From assembly GCA_016707785.1 (NCBI GenBank), contig JADJGZ010000005.1:189575-253574 (forward strand): a stretch of DNA of 64,000 bases, read 5' to 3'. This DNA is from Bacteroidales bacterium (GTDB lineage: Bacteria; Bacteroidota; Bacteroidia; Bacteroidales; UBA4417). The stretch's first letter is position 1. The number at the start of each line of letters is the position of its first letter. This document shows positions 1 to 6,970 of this stretch, piece by piece. Position numbers and translations under genes: made by a program. The notes under the pieces are model-generated. The model was given only the letters and a program-made list of their open reading frames with translations. It was not told the DNA's origin and did not search any database.

Positions 1-444
1 ACGATTGGTCACCACGGCAACCGGCAACGGGAACGGGAATTCTATGATGGTGTTTATGGAGACAAAGGAATCTTTTCGTCAGTAGAAGATCTTTCGAAAT
101 GGTATTTTGGACTCAGGCATGAATGTCTCCTCAATAAGCAATGGCTAAAAGAAGCATTTACACCCAGGAGTTTTGAAAAGAAAAGCCGGCATAACTATGG
201 TTTCGGATTCAGGATGATCACACAGCCTGATGATATGAACAAAGTGGAGTATATCTATCACGGTGGCTGGTGGGCCGGTTATTCAACCATGCTATGGTCA
301 AGTCCGGACGAGGAGTATGTGATCATTATTTTGGGAAATAAGAAAAGTACATCTGTCTATGAAGTTCGTCCCATCATCGATATACTGGAAAATGGGAAAC
401 ACACCGATCAGGAAGCAGGTGCTGATCCAGGTGACACCTTATAA
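1..444 (+). CDS. Serine hydrolase, beta-lactamase/PBP family, C-terminal part
   Basis: The reading frame is open from the first base of the window and stops at 442-444, so only the last 147 residues are present. Visible family signatures are a GVYGDKGIFSSVEDLSKW-type block, which precedes the lid region in class C beta-lactamase-like hydrolases, a YGFGF strand, and HGGWWAGYSTM, which fits the third active-site motif (the H-[TS]-G equivalent of KTG). The Ser-x-x-Lys nucleophile motif must lie upstream of the window. Such proteins are usually periplasmic or lipoprotein D-Ala-D-Ala peptidases or esterases; the substrate cannot be told from this fragment. mnmE follows 177 bp downstream with its own promoter. 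Confidence 0.8.
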   Translation, partial: TIGHHGNRQREREFYDGVYGDKGIFSSVEDLSKWYFGLRHECLLNKQWLKEAFTPRSFEKKSRHNYGFGFRMITQPDDMNKVEYIYHGGWWAGYSTMLWSSPDEEYVIIILGNKKSTSVYEVRPIIDILENGKHTDQEAGADPGDTL

Positions 445-498
445 TACCCTGACAACCAGTATTTAGTATCAATACCAGATCTCTAAATAAGCCATTTA

Positions 499-530
499 TT
501 GGCATTCCCAAGGCCATTTTCGTATCTTTG
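499..530 (+). promoter_or_regulatory. Predicted promoter of mnmE
   Basis: TATCTTTG at 523-530 matches the Bacteroidota -7 consensus TAnnTTTG, with TTGG at 499-502 as a possible -33 element 20 bp upstream. The start codon of mnmE lies about 90 bp downstream. Confidence 0.5.
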
Positions 531-621
531 ATTTCAATCCCATCTTTGAGAGGCTTGGAAACCATCTATTGAAACTTGAGTAAAAAAATATTTAATAACG
601 GGGCCCCCACAATATACAGCC

Positions 622-2034
622 ATGAGTATTCTTAGAGCAATTTCGTCAAGCAATGACACCATTTGTGCACTTTCAACCCCTCCAGGATCAGGTGCAATTG
701 CTGTTATACGTCTTTCAGGTCCGAAAGCAATTGAGATCTGCAATACGCTCTTTGTTCCGGCAAATAAAAAAAATCGACTTGATCTGGTTGATTCTCACAC
801 AGTTCACCTGGGTATGTTTAAGAATGGTGAAGATGTAATTGACGAGGTTTTAGTGACAGTGTTTCGTGCACCCCATTCCTATACAGGTGAAAACTTAGTT
901 GAAATCAGCTGTCATGGTTCCTTATATATCCAGCAGAGAGTAATGGAAGTGTTGCTCAGTAATGGCGCAAGAATGGCGAAAGCCGGAGAATTTACACTTA
1001 AAGCATTTATGAATGGGAAGTTTGACCTGTCGCAGGCTGAAGCTGTTGCCGACCTGATCAGTTCAAATTCCAAAGCGGCCCATGATCTTGCCCTTACCCA
1101 GATGAGAGGCGGGTTTTCAAGTAAAATTAAGGAGATGAGAAAACAACTGGTTGATCTTGCCTCCTTATTGGAACTGGAGCTGGATTTCAGTGAAGAAGAT
1201 GTGGAATTTGCCGATCGTAGTCAGTTGCTGAAGCTCATTTCAGATCTAAAGACGGAGTTATCAGGACTTGCGGAATCATTCACCTTTGGAAATGTTATCA
1301 AACAAGGGATCCCGGTTGCTATCATTGGAAAACCCAATGTAGGCAAGTCGACACTTCTCAATGCTCTACTGAATGAAGAAAGAGCCATAGTCAGCGACAT
1401 TCCCGGCACCACACGCGATACCATTGAAGACACTCTTACCATAAAAGGGATCAAATTCCGGTTTATTGATACGGCCGGATTGAGGGAACATAGCAATGAT
1501 ACCATTGAAAACATAGGGATCGGACGTACCTATGAAAAGATAAAAGAAGCTTCTGTCATACTATATGTTTTTGATATCAGCAGCATCACTTCTGAGGAAA
1601 TTGACCAACTAAAGGATACTTTCAAAGAACATATCGATGATCCTGATAAGCAGTTTATGCTTATTGGCAACAAGACTGACCTGATGCTTGAAGCGCCCCA
1701 GCATATGACAGCTCTTTTCGACCTGGAGACCCTCTTCATTTCAGCTAAGAGGAAGGAAAATATTAATCTTATTATTGATAACCTCTTGAGAACGGTTAAA
1801 ACCGAAAACCTTTCAGATCAGGCGATTGTTAGCAATGCAAGGCATTTTGAAGCCATAACGCAAACCTTATTATCGCTTGACAGTGCACAGGATGGTTTCT
1901 CAAATAAACTACCTACTGACCTGATAGCGATTGACATAAAGGCTGCTTTGTACCACCTGGGTCTCATCACAGGGGAAGTATCGACGGAAGAGTTGTTAGG
2001 GAATATTTTCGGGAAATTTTGTATTGGGAAATGA
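622..2034 (+). CDS. mnmE: tRNA uridine-5-carboxymethylaminomethyl modification GTPase MnmE
   Basis: Full-length 470-residue MnmE (TrmE). With MnmG it installs the (carboxymethyl)aminomethyl group on the wobble uridine of tRNAs reading split-box codons. The N-terminal part is the folate-binding domain, including SGPKAIEI and the region around PHSYTGENLVEISCHG. The G domain is inserted in a helical domain: P-loop GKPNVGKST at residues 236-244, switch region GTTRD, DTAG at 283-286 and NKTD at 350-353. The C-terminus is the diagnostic CIGK, whose cysteine is needed for activity. The ATG start is supported by the family N-terminus (DTICALSTPPGSGAIAVIRL). It is distinguished from the homologous hydrogenase maturase HydF by the folate domain and CIGK tail. 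Confidence 0.97.
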   Translation: MSILRAISSSNDTICALSTPPGSGAIAVIRLSGPKAIEICNTLFVPANKKNRLDLVDSHTVHLGMFKNGEDVIDEVLVTVFRAPHSYTGENLVEISCHGSLYIQQRVMEVLLSNGARMAKAGEFTLKAFMNGKFDLSQAEAVADLISSNSKAAHDLALTQMRGGFSSKIKEMRKQLVDLASLLELELDFSEEDVEFADRSQLLKLISDLKTELSGLAESFTFGNVIKQGIPVAIIGKPNVGKSTLLNALLNEERAIVSDIPGTTRDTIEDTLTIKGIKFRFIDTAGLREHSNDTIENIGIGRTYEKIKEASVILYVFDISSITSEEIDQLKDTFKEHIDDPDKQFMLIGNKTDLMLEAPQHMTALFDLETLFISAKRKENINLIIDNLLRTVKTENLSDQAIVSNARHFEAITQTLLSLDSAQDGFSNKLPTDLIAIDIKAALYHLGLITGEVSTEELLGNIFGKFCIGK

Positions 2035-2133
2035 AACAGAGCGATTTCTCATTTTTTTTGATTTTGATATCCATTGTGCTCGAGTTCAGGAGACACGTGG
2101 AGCAAAGTAATAAAGCTCAAAAATCAACTCACA

Positions 2134-2169
2134 AAAATAATCCCCCGCACCGGTATGATGCAAGGGATT
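2134..2169 (-). terminator. Rho-independent terminator of the CHRD gene
   Basis: Read on the minus strand this is an 11-bp stem (AATCCCTTGCA paired with TGCGGGGGATT, two T-G wobbles) with a 9-nt loop, followed by ATTTTT. It lies about 55 nt past the stop of the minus-strand CHRD gene. Confidence 0.6.
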
Positions 2170-2223
2170 AGATGGTTTACTGACTGAATATGGCAGAATC
2201 AGTTGAATCTGAGAAAATCCACT

Positions 2224-4098
2224 TTACCTGATTACCATGAATTTACCAGTACCTGCCAGCTTACCATCAATTGTCAGCCTATAAAAATATAGCCCTGCTG
2301 ATAAGGTTTGTGCTTCAATAATTTCGGTGTAGCTGCCTTTTTTCATGAGTCGATCTACCAAAACTTTCTTATGATTGCCAAGAAGATCGTTTATAGTCAC
2401 TGATACAAATCCGGACTTAGGAATAGAAAAAGCCATTATCGATGAGGAACTGATGGGATTCGGATAGATATTCATCGAGTATGTAAAAGGAAGGATTTCC
2501 TCATTCACAGCAGTAACGGTTTCACAGAAATCCACAATTTCCACCTGTCCCCTGACTTCGCCGGCAGGATTTAGTGTTGTATGGAAATTAGCATACATTT
2601 CCCCACTTTCAAACTGGTCAGCTATATCATCAGTAAACGAAGCATCATTCCAAAAGCCCATCATAACAGAATCGGCGGGTAGGGGAAAAACTACAGGACC
2701 ATTAACCCCGGGTAGGGCATGATGGAAATGACTCATACTTATGGTTGAACTCAAGCGACTCACGGCATGTCCATAATGCAGATTAGTATATTTCCTGTCC
2801 AGCGACACAAAACCAGATCCCTGAGCAAATTCCCCTCCAGTTACAGCAGCAACTTCCTGTTCAGGGCATAAGCTATAAATCACCCCTTCCCTGCTTAAAG
2901 ATGCTGGTTGTCCGCGTACTTCACCAGCTGGGTTGAGGCTTGTGTGAATGTTGATATAAATGTCATCACTTAGCACACGCTTGACGAATTCATCGAAATC
3001 AAAGTCAGAAACAAAATTAGGGCTTGAAGGGGTTAATAAACCGGTAATAAGGTTACCCTGGATAAAATTATTGAGGTCAACAACTACAGGGCCACTGTTA
3101 CCTGCTTTGCCATTATGGAAATGTGCTGACTGAATAGGTCCGCTTAGTTGATCAGCTACCACATTTAACCAGATGGAATCAAGGCTACTGTTCACGTAGA
3201 AGTTACAGATTGCCATTGCTTCCTCCGGGGTAGAAGGATCAACATTCGTTGTTTCCTGCCCGGGATCCATCCAGGTATCAAATGAGAGGGGAGCACTCTT
3301 CATAAGTTGTCCCCTGATTTCACCAGCAGGAAAGTTGGAAGTGTGAACATTGACATAAACCTTACCATTCTGCAATGAATCAAGGAAAGTGGAGGGATTT
3401 GCAAGACCTGTCAGATCAAAAATCCCTTTATAATTATTCCCATTTTTAAACTGTGACAGGGGAACAATCACTGGTCCGCTCTGACCCGGGCTGCCATAAT
3501 GCAGGTGTGCATTAGTAATGGGAGCTGTGAGATCATTAACCAATAAATTGATTTCCAATTCTGTATGGTCCATACTCAGATTAAATGAACCAAGACCAAT
3601 TGGTGTATGGTCAGATGGGATGCTGTTACCAGCCTGAATCATATCAAGCGTTGCAAGATAGTTGTCATCTGTTTCAGGAATAATTCTGCCGCGAATCTCA
3701 CCATCAGGATTGGAGGCAGTATGTATATTTACATAATAAGCACCCTCGAGAAAATCTTTAAGTTTACCATTGTTAAAGCTTATTTCTGTAAGATACCCTT
3801 TAAGTTTATTCCCATCTATGAAAGGATTCAGGCTATATTCCACACTTCCACTTTCGGCAGAATGAATATGAGCTGAAGTAATCGGACCAGTAAGTCCATT
3901 GGCAGTAATTTCGAACCATAGCGTATCGTCATGATGCGAAAAACCGGCCACAGCATTTCCTGAAGAAGGGACCCAAAGCTGCCCTTCATGCTGAGTAGTA
4001 TCAAGTCTGGCGGAAAACATCAAACCACCGAACGATTCCTGTGCCCATGAGGAAAAAGCAAAATGGACAGCAATGATTATGAATAGAATTCTTTTCAT
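2224..4098 (-). CDS. Secreted four-CHRD-domain protein with T9SS type A sorting domain
   Basis: 624 residues. A signal peptide ends at about residue 20 (FSSWAQ). Four successive CHRD domains follow (about 21-140, 143-265, 270-400, 408-520). Each has an internal ITSAHIH-like histidine motif with a GxxGxV segment and closes on a conserved tail such as VNIHTASNPDGEIRGRI; the other copies end VNVHTSNFPAGEIRGQL, INIHTSLNPAGEVRGQP and ANFHTTLNPAGEVRGQV. CHRD was defined in chordin and is common in bacterial secreted proteins of unknown role. Residues 540-624 are a T9SS type A C-terminal domain (YPNPISSSS start, VTINDLLG, GLYFYRL), so the protein is predicted to cross the outer membrane and be surface-anchored or released. 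It is monocistronic, with its own terminator. Confidence 0.88.
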   Translation of the reverse strand: MKRILFIIIAVHFAFSSWAQESFGGLMFSARLDTTQHEGQLWVPSSGNAVAGFSHHDDTLWFEITANGLTGPITSAHIHSAESGSVEYSLNPFIDGNKLKGYLTEISFNNGKLKDFLEGAYYVNIHTASNPDGEIRGRIIPETDDNYLATLDMIQAGNSIPSDHTPIGLGSFNLSMDHTELEINLLVNDLTAPITNAHLHYGSPGQSGPVIVPLSQFKNGNNYKGIFDLTGLANPSTFLDSLQNGKVYVNVHTSNFPAGEIRGQLMKSAPLSFDTWMDPGQETTNVDPSTPEEAMAICNFYVNSSLDSIWLNVVADQLSGPIQSAHFHNGKAGNSGPVVVDLNNFIQGNLITGLLTPSSPNFVSDFDFDEFVKRVLSDDIYINIHTSLNPAGEVRGQPASLSREGVIYSLCPEQEVAAVTGGEFAQGSGFVSLDRKYTNLHYGHAVSRLSSTISMSHFHHALPGVNGPVVFPLPADSVMMGFWNDASFTDDIADQFESGEMYANFHTTLNPAGEVRGQVEIVDFCETVTAVNEEILPFTYSMNIYPNPISSSSIMAFSIPKSGFVSVTINDLLGNHKKVLVDRLMKKGSYTEIIEAQTLSAGLYFYRLTIDGKLAGTGKFMVIR

Positions 4099-4256
4099 GG
4101 ATTTTTAAATTAGGTTAATATTGAGCATAAAGTTATCCACTGCTATTCCGGCATGCCATCTTTACATGCTGAACTGGAAAAATAAGGCCTTGAAATAGTA
4201 TAATCTAAGCTTGAAGTCTTCAATTATTTTTTCTCGAAAAATATTATTACTCCTCA

Positions 4257-4288
4257 TTGTTGAAATATCTAAATCTGCACTATATTTG
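4257..4288 (+). promoter_or_regulatory. Promoter of the TetR-family regulator
   Basis: TATATTTG at 4281-4288 is a perfect TAnnTTTG -7 element. TTGTTG at 4257-4262 is placed as the -33 element, 18 bp upstream. Predicted transcription would begin near 4293, giving a leader of only about 15 nt before the ATG at 4308. Confidence 0.65.
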
Positions 4289-4289
4289 C

Positions 4290-4307
4290 AAACCAAACGG
4301 TCGGTTT
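4290..4307 (+). promoter_or_regulatory. Putative TetR-family autoregulatory operator
   Basis: AAACCAAACGGTCGGTTT is an imperfect 18-bp palindrome (7 of 9 pairs match) lying between the -7 element and the start codon, over the predicted transcription start. A bound repressor would block the regulator's own transcription. GGTCGGTTT half-sites are typical of TetR/AcrR autoregulatory operators. Confidence 0.6.
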
Positions 4308-4910
4308 ATGAATAACACCAAAGAGCATATCCTCCAAACATCATTGATGTTATTTCTGCAGAAGAGCTACAGAGATGTCACCATGAGCGAGATTGTAGAA
4401 AAGACAGCCTTATCAAAAGGTGCTTTTTATCATTATTTTAATAGTAAAGAGGCATTATTCAAGGAAGTTACAGAAATGATCTTCAGTATGGGGCAGGTTA
4501 AATATGAAACCTTCGATCACCAATCTTTATTCACTTTTTACCATGATTATGCTGAATTTCTGAATGATTCACTGGTAATAATGCAAGGATTATCAGTGAG
4601 CCTGCCAGAAAGGTCAAATAGCTTGAATTTCTTCCTCATCATGTTTGAAGCGGTAAGTCGTTTCCCGGAATTCCTTGAAAAAGAACTGGAAATGCATAAA
4701 CAAGACTTGAATCAATGGAAAAAGGTGATTAATAATGCCAGATTAAAGAATGAGATTAAGAGCGGTTCCAATGACGAAGAAATAGCTGACCTTTTCCTTT
4801 ATTGTACGGATGGGGTGTTCATCAGGTATGTGAATAACAATGATCCCAAAGCTTACAAAGATTACCTGCTTGGTGCATTCAACTCCATTTATCAGAACCT
4901 GAGAGTCTAA
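4308..4910 (+). CDS. TetR/AcrR family transcriptional regulator
   Basis: About 200 residues from the ATG at 4308. The frame is open back to a TTG at 4257, but that TTG is better read as the -33 element and translation from it would begin inside the promoter. The N-terminal TetR_N domain is clear: a first helix (KEHILQTSLMLFLQKSY), then VTMSEIVEKTALSKGAFYHY and FNSKEALFKEV, the recognition helix-turn-helix. The remaining ~140 residues form the ligand-binding and dimerisation part with no recognisable ligand motif. It stands upstream of an ABC exporter pair in the same direction, separated by a 299-bp repeat region, so control of that exporter is plausible but unproven. Confidence 0.9.
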   Translation: MNNTKEHILQTSLMLFLQKSYRDVTMSEIVEKTALSKGAFYHYFNSKEALFKEVTEMIFSMGQVKYETFDHQSLFTFYHDYAEFLNDSLVIMQGLSVSLPERSNSLNFFLIMFEAVSRFPEFLEKELEMHKQDLNQWKKVINNARLKNEIKSGSNDEEIADLFLYCTDGVFIRYVNNNDPKAYKDYLLGAFNSIYQNLRV

Positions 4911-4991
4911 AAAAGCAAACTATCCCAATCAACCATGGTTCACTTAAGCTCACTTTAGACATTCAAGTCACTCTAGCTAAAAAATGGAACG

Positions 4992-5048
4992 CGGATCCGC
5001 CGGCTGGCGGACGGATTACTCCACGGATCCGTCAGCTGACGGACGGAT
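4992..5048. repeat. Pair of REP-like palindromic repeats
   Basis: Two direct copies, 32 bp apart, of a unit CGGATCCG-N-...-CGGACGGAT. The palindromic cores are TCCGCCGGCTGGCGGA (4996-5011) and TCCGTCAGCTGACGGA (5028-5043). The cores differ at three positions; the C/G pair at positions 5 and 12 has become T/A, a compensatory change that keeps the stem. Confidence 0.7.
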
Positions 5049-5060
5049 ACAATTAACAAA

Positions 5061-5207
5061 TTTAGCTCACTTTAGGCACTCCAGGCATTCCAGGCACTCC
5101 AGGCACTTTAGCTCACTTTAGCTCACTCTAGCTCACTCTAGCTCACTCTAGCTCACTCTAGCTCACTCTAGCTCACTTTAGGCACTTTAGTTCACTTTAT
5201 CTCACTG
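5061..5207. repeat. Tandem 9/10-bp repeat array (AGCTCACTYT / AGGCACTYY)
   Basis: About 15 units mixing a 10-bp form (AGCTCACTTT or AGCTCACTCT, the latter five times in a row) and a 9-bp form (AGGCACTCC, AGGCATTCC, AGGCACTTT). The same family, seen as its reverse complement, recurs at 30928-31034. It is too short-period for CRISPR and shows no spacers. Confidence 0.9.
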
Positions 5208-5209
5208 CA

Positions 5210-6124
5210 ATGATTACAACCGAAAAACTTACCAAACGATACAAGGATGTAGTAGCCGTTTCTGAAATTTCCCTCAACGTAAACAAAGGAGAAATCTATG
5301 GATTCCTGGGATTGAATGGTGCAGGCAAAACTACTACCATCAGGATGTTACTTGGGATGATACAACCTGATTCAGGGAAAGCATTTATTGATGGCATGAA
5401 GGTCCAATCCAACAAAACGGACCTCTGGAAAGAAATCGGCTACCTGGTGGAAGTACCATACTCCTATCCGGATCTTACGGTACAGGAAAACCTTGAAATC
5501 ATCCGCAGTCTAAGGCTATTAAAAGATAAAAATGCAGTATTATCAGTCATGGAGTCACTTAAGCTTACTCAATATGCAAACAGAAAGGCAAGGCATTTAT
5601 CACTAGGCAATGCACAAAGGCTTGGATTGGCAAAAGCATTGATTCATCACCCGAAAATCCTCATTTTGGATGAACCATCGAATGGCCTTGATCCTGCAGG
5701 TATATATGAAATCAGGGAATTATTAAAAACCCTGGCACAGGAACAAGGAGTTACTGTTTTTGTTTCCAGTCATATACTGGGAGAAATATCAAAGTTTGCG
5801 ACCCGGATAGGTATCATTCATAATGGAAAGCTAATACAGGAAATAAATACGGCTGAATTGGAATTACTTTGTCATAAACATTTAAACGTCAGCACAAGGG
5901 ATAATGATGCAGCTATCAAAGTGCTGTCATCGCAAGGAATCACTGCAGACAAAGAAAGTGAAAGTATACTTCAGATCAATGATATTGAACTCATTAAAAA
6001 ACCCGAAATCATTACCACCATCCTGGTAAATCAGCAATTACCCCCAACCATGTTACATGTTGTTGAAGAGGACCTGGAAACCTATTTCTTCAGAACCATT
6101 GGAATTCAAAAAACGGCACAATGA
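5210..6124 (+). CDS. ABC transporter ATP-binding protein (BcrA/ABC-2 type)
   Basis: 304 residues. A canonical ABC ATPase occupies residues 1-215: Walker A GLNGAGKT (34-41), signature LSLGNAQ (130-136), Walker B LILDEP (151-156) with SNGLDP after it, and switch histidine in SSH (188). The C-terminal ~85 residues are the extension typical of bacitracin/multidrug-type exporter ATPases. The ATG at 5210 directly follows the repeat array, and the N-terminus (MITTEKLTKRYKDVVAV) fits the family. The next gene begins within its last codons (ATGA overlap at 6121-6124), so the two are translationally coupled parts of one ABC-2 exporter. The substrate is unknown. Confidence 0.93.
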   Translation: MITTEKLTKRYKDVVAVSEISLNVNKGEIYGFLGLNGAGKTTTIRMLLGMIQPDSGKAFIDGMKVQSNKTDLWKEIGYLVEVPYSYPDLTVQENLEIIRSLRLLKDKNAVLSVMESLKLTQYANRKARHLSLGNAQRLGLAKALIHHPKILILDEPSNGLDPAGIYEIRELLKTLAQEQGVTVFVSSHILGEISKFATRIGIIHNGKLIQEINTAELELLCHKHLNVSTRDNDAAIKVLSSQGITADKESESILQINDIELIKKPEIITTILVNQQLPPTMLHVVEEDLETYFFRTIGIQKTAQ

Positions 6125-6903
6125 GAAAAATCGCTATAGCAATTAAAGTTGAGTATCTGAAAATCAAGAGTTCAAAGATTTTTTGGATCACTCTTTTCTT
6201 ATTTATCCTCATCCCTATTATGATGGGTCTGATGATTTATATTGTTCGTCATCCTGAAATATCTGCCAAACTTGGAATTATCGGTGCAAAAGCATCCTTA
6301 TTTGGTAATGCTGATGGTCCGGCGTATATGGGCCTGGTAATACAGGCCATTGCATCCGTTGGTCTAATTGGGTATGGATTCGTTACTTCCTGGATGTTTG
6401 GAAGTGAACATACTCAACACACAATGAAAGATATACTGGCATTGCCGGTTTCAAGAAATCATATTGTACTGGCAAAGTTTTTTATAGTGATTTGCTGGAG
6501 TATACTGCTTTCATTCGTGATGATAATTAGTGCATTGATAATCTGCTATTTAATGAATCTTTCCGGTTTCACTGCCACCAATCTGAAGGAGAGTATCTCA
6601 ACATTTGCTATTACTGCATTAATGACCATACTCTTATGCAGCCCGGTTGCTTTTCTGGCCGGCTATGGAAGAGGTCTGGTTGCCCCATTAGGTTTTATCT
6701 TCGTAACAATGATAATGGCACAATTTGTTGCATTATCTGGGTTAGGCGCCTATTTCCCATGGTCAATCCCAGGTTTAAATACAGCTCCGGAAGGTACAGA
6801 AGGTATGAAGCTACTGCCGGTTAGTTATGTAATTCTGACATTAACATTTATCGGGGGATACTGGGCTACTCAATTCTGGTGGAATCATGCTGATCACCAC
6901 TGA
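6121..6903 (+). CDS. ABC-2 type transporter permease
   Basis: 260 residues with about six hydrophobic segments (near 20-42, 90-112, 120-148, 165-185, 192-215 and 235-255), as in BcrB/NatB-like ABC-2 permeases. A soluble stretch after the first helix and the WMFGSEHTQHTMKDILALPVS block, which lies on the cytoplasmic side before the third helix in this family, support the assignment. It overlaps the ATPase gene by 4 bp, so together they form an exporter of one ATPase and one permease. No further gene follows in the same direction. Confidence 0.88.
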   Translation: MRKIAIAIKVEYLKIKSSKIFWITLFLFILIPIMMGLMIYIVRHPEISAKLGIIGAKASLFGNADGPAYMGLVIQAIASVGLIGYGFVTSWMFGSEHTQHTMKDILALPVSRNHIVLAKFFIVICWSILLSFVMIISALIICYLMNLSGFTATNLKESISTFAITALMTILLCSPVAFLAGYGRGLVAPLGFIFVTMIMAQFVALSGLGAYFPWSIPGLNTAPEGTEGMKLLPVSYVILTLTFIGGYWATQFWWNHADHH

Positions 6904-6970
6904 ACCCTGATTTTTGCATGATAAAGTTCAAGATTCTAAGAGTTGACATAAATTTTTCAATGACCAAGCC

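Larger units (their letters stand above)
4911..5209. other. Intergenic region filled with repeats, no gene
   Basis: The 299 bp between the TetR gene and the ABC transporter hold degenerate copies of a 9/10-bp repeat at about 4937-4979, two REP-like palindromes at 4992-5048 and a dense array of the same short repeat at 5061-5207. The array ends three bases before the ATG of the ABC ATPase gene. No TAnnTTTG element or ribosome-binding site is seen next to that ATG. Confidence 0.8.

Noticed and set aside
622..2034. HydF (hydrogenase maturation GTPase)
   Set aside because: The protein has the folate-binding domain and CIGK tail of MnmE and lacks the HydF iron-sulfur cysteines.
4257..4307. TTG start codon giving a 217-residue TetR protein
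   Set aside because: The region contains a consensus promoter and operator, and TetR homology begins at the ATG at 4308.
5061..5207. Possible CRISPR array
   Set aside because: The period is 9-10 bp with no spacers and no cas genes; it is a minisatellite-like repeat.
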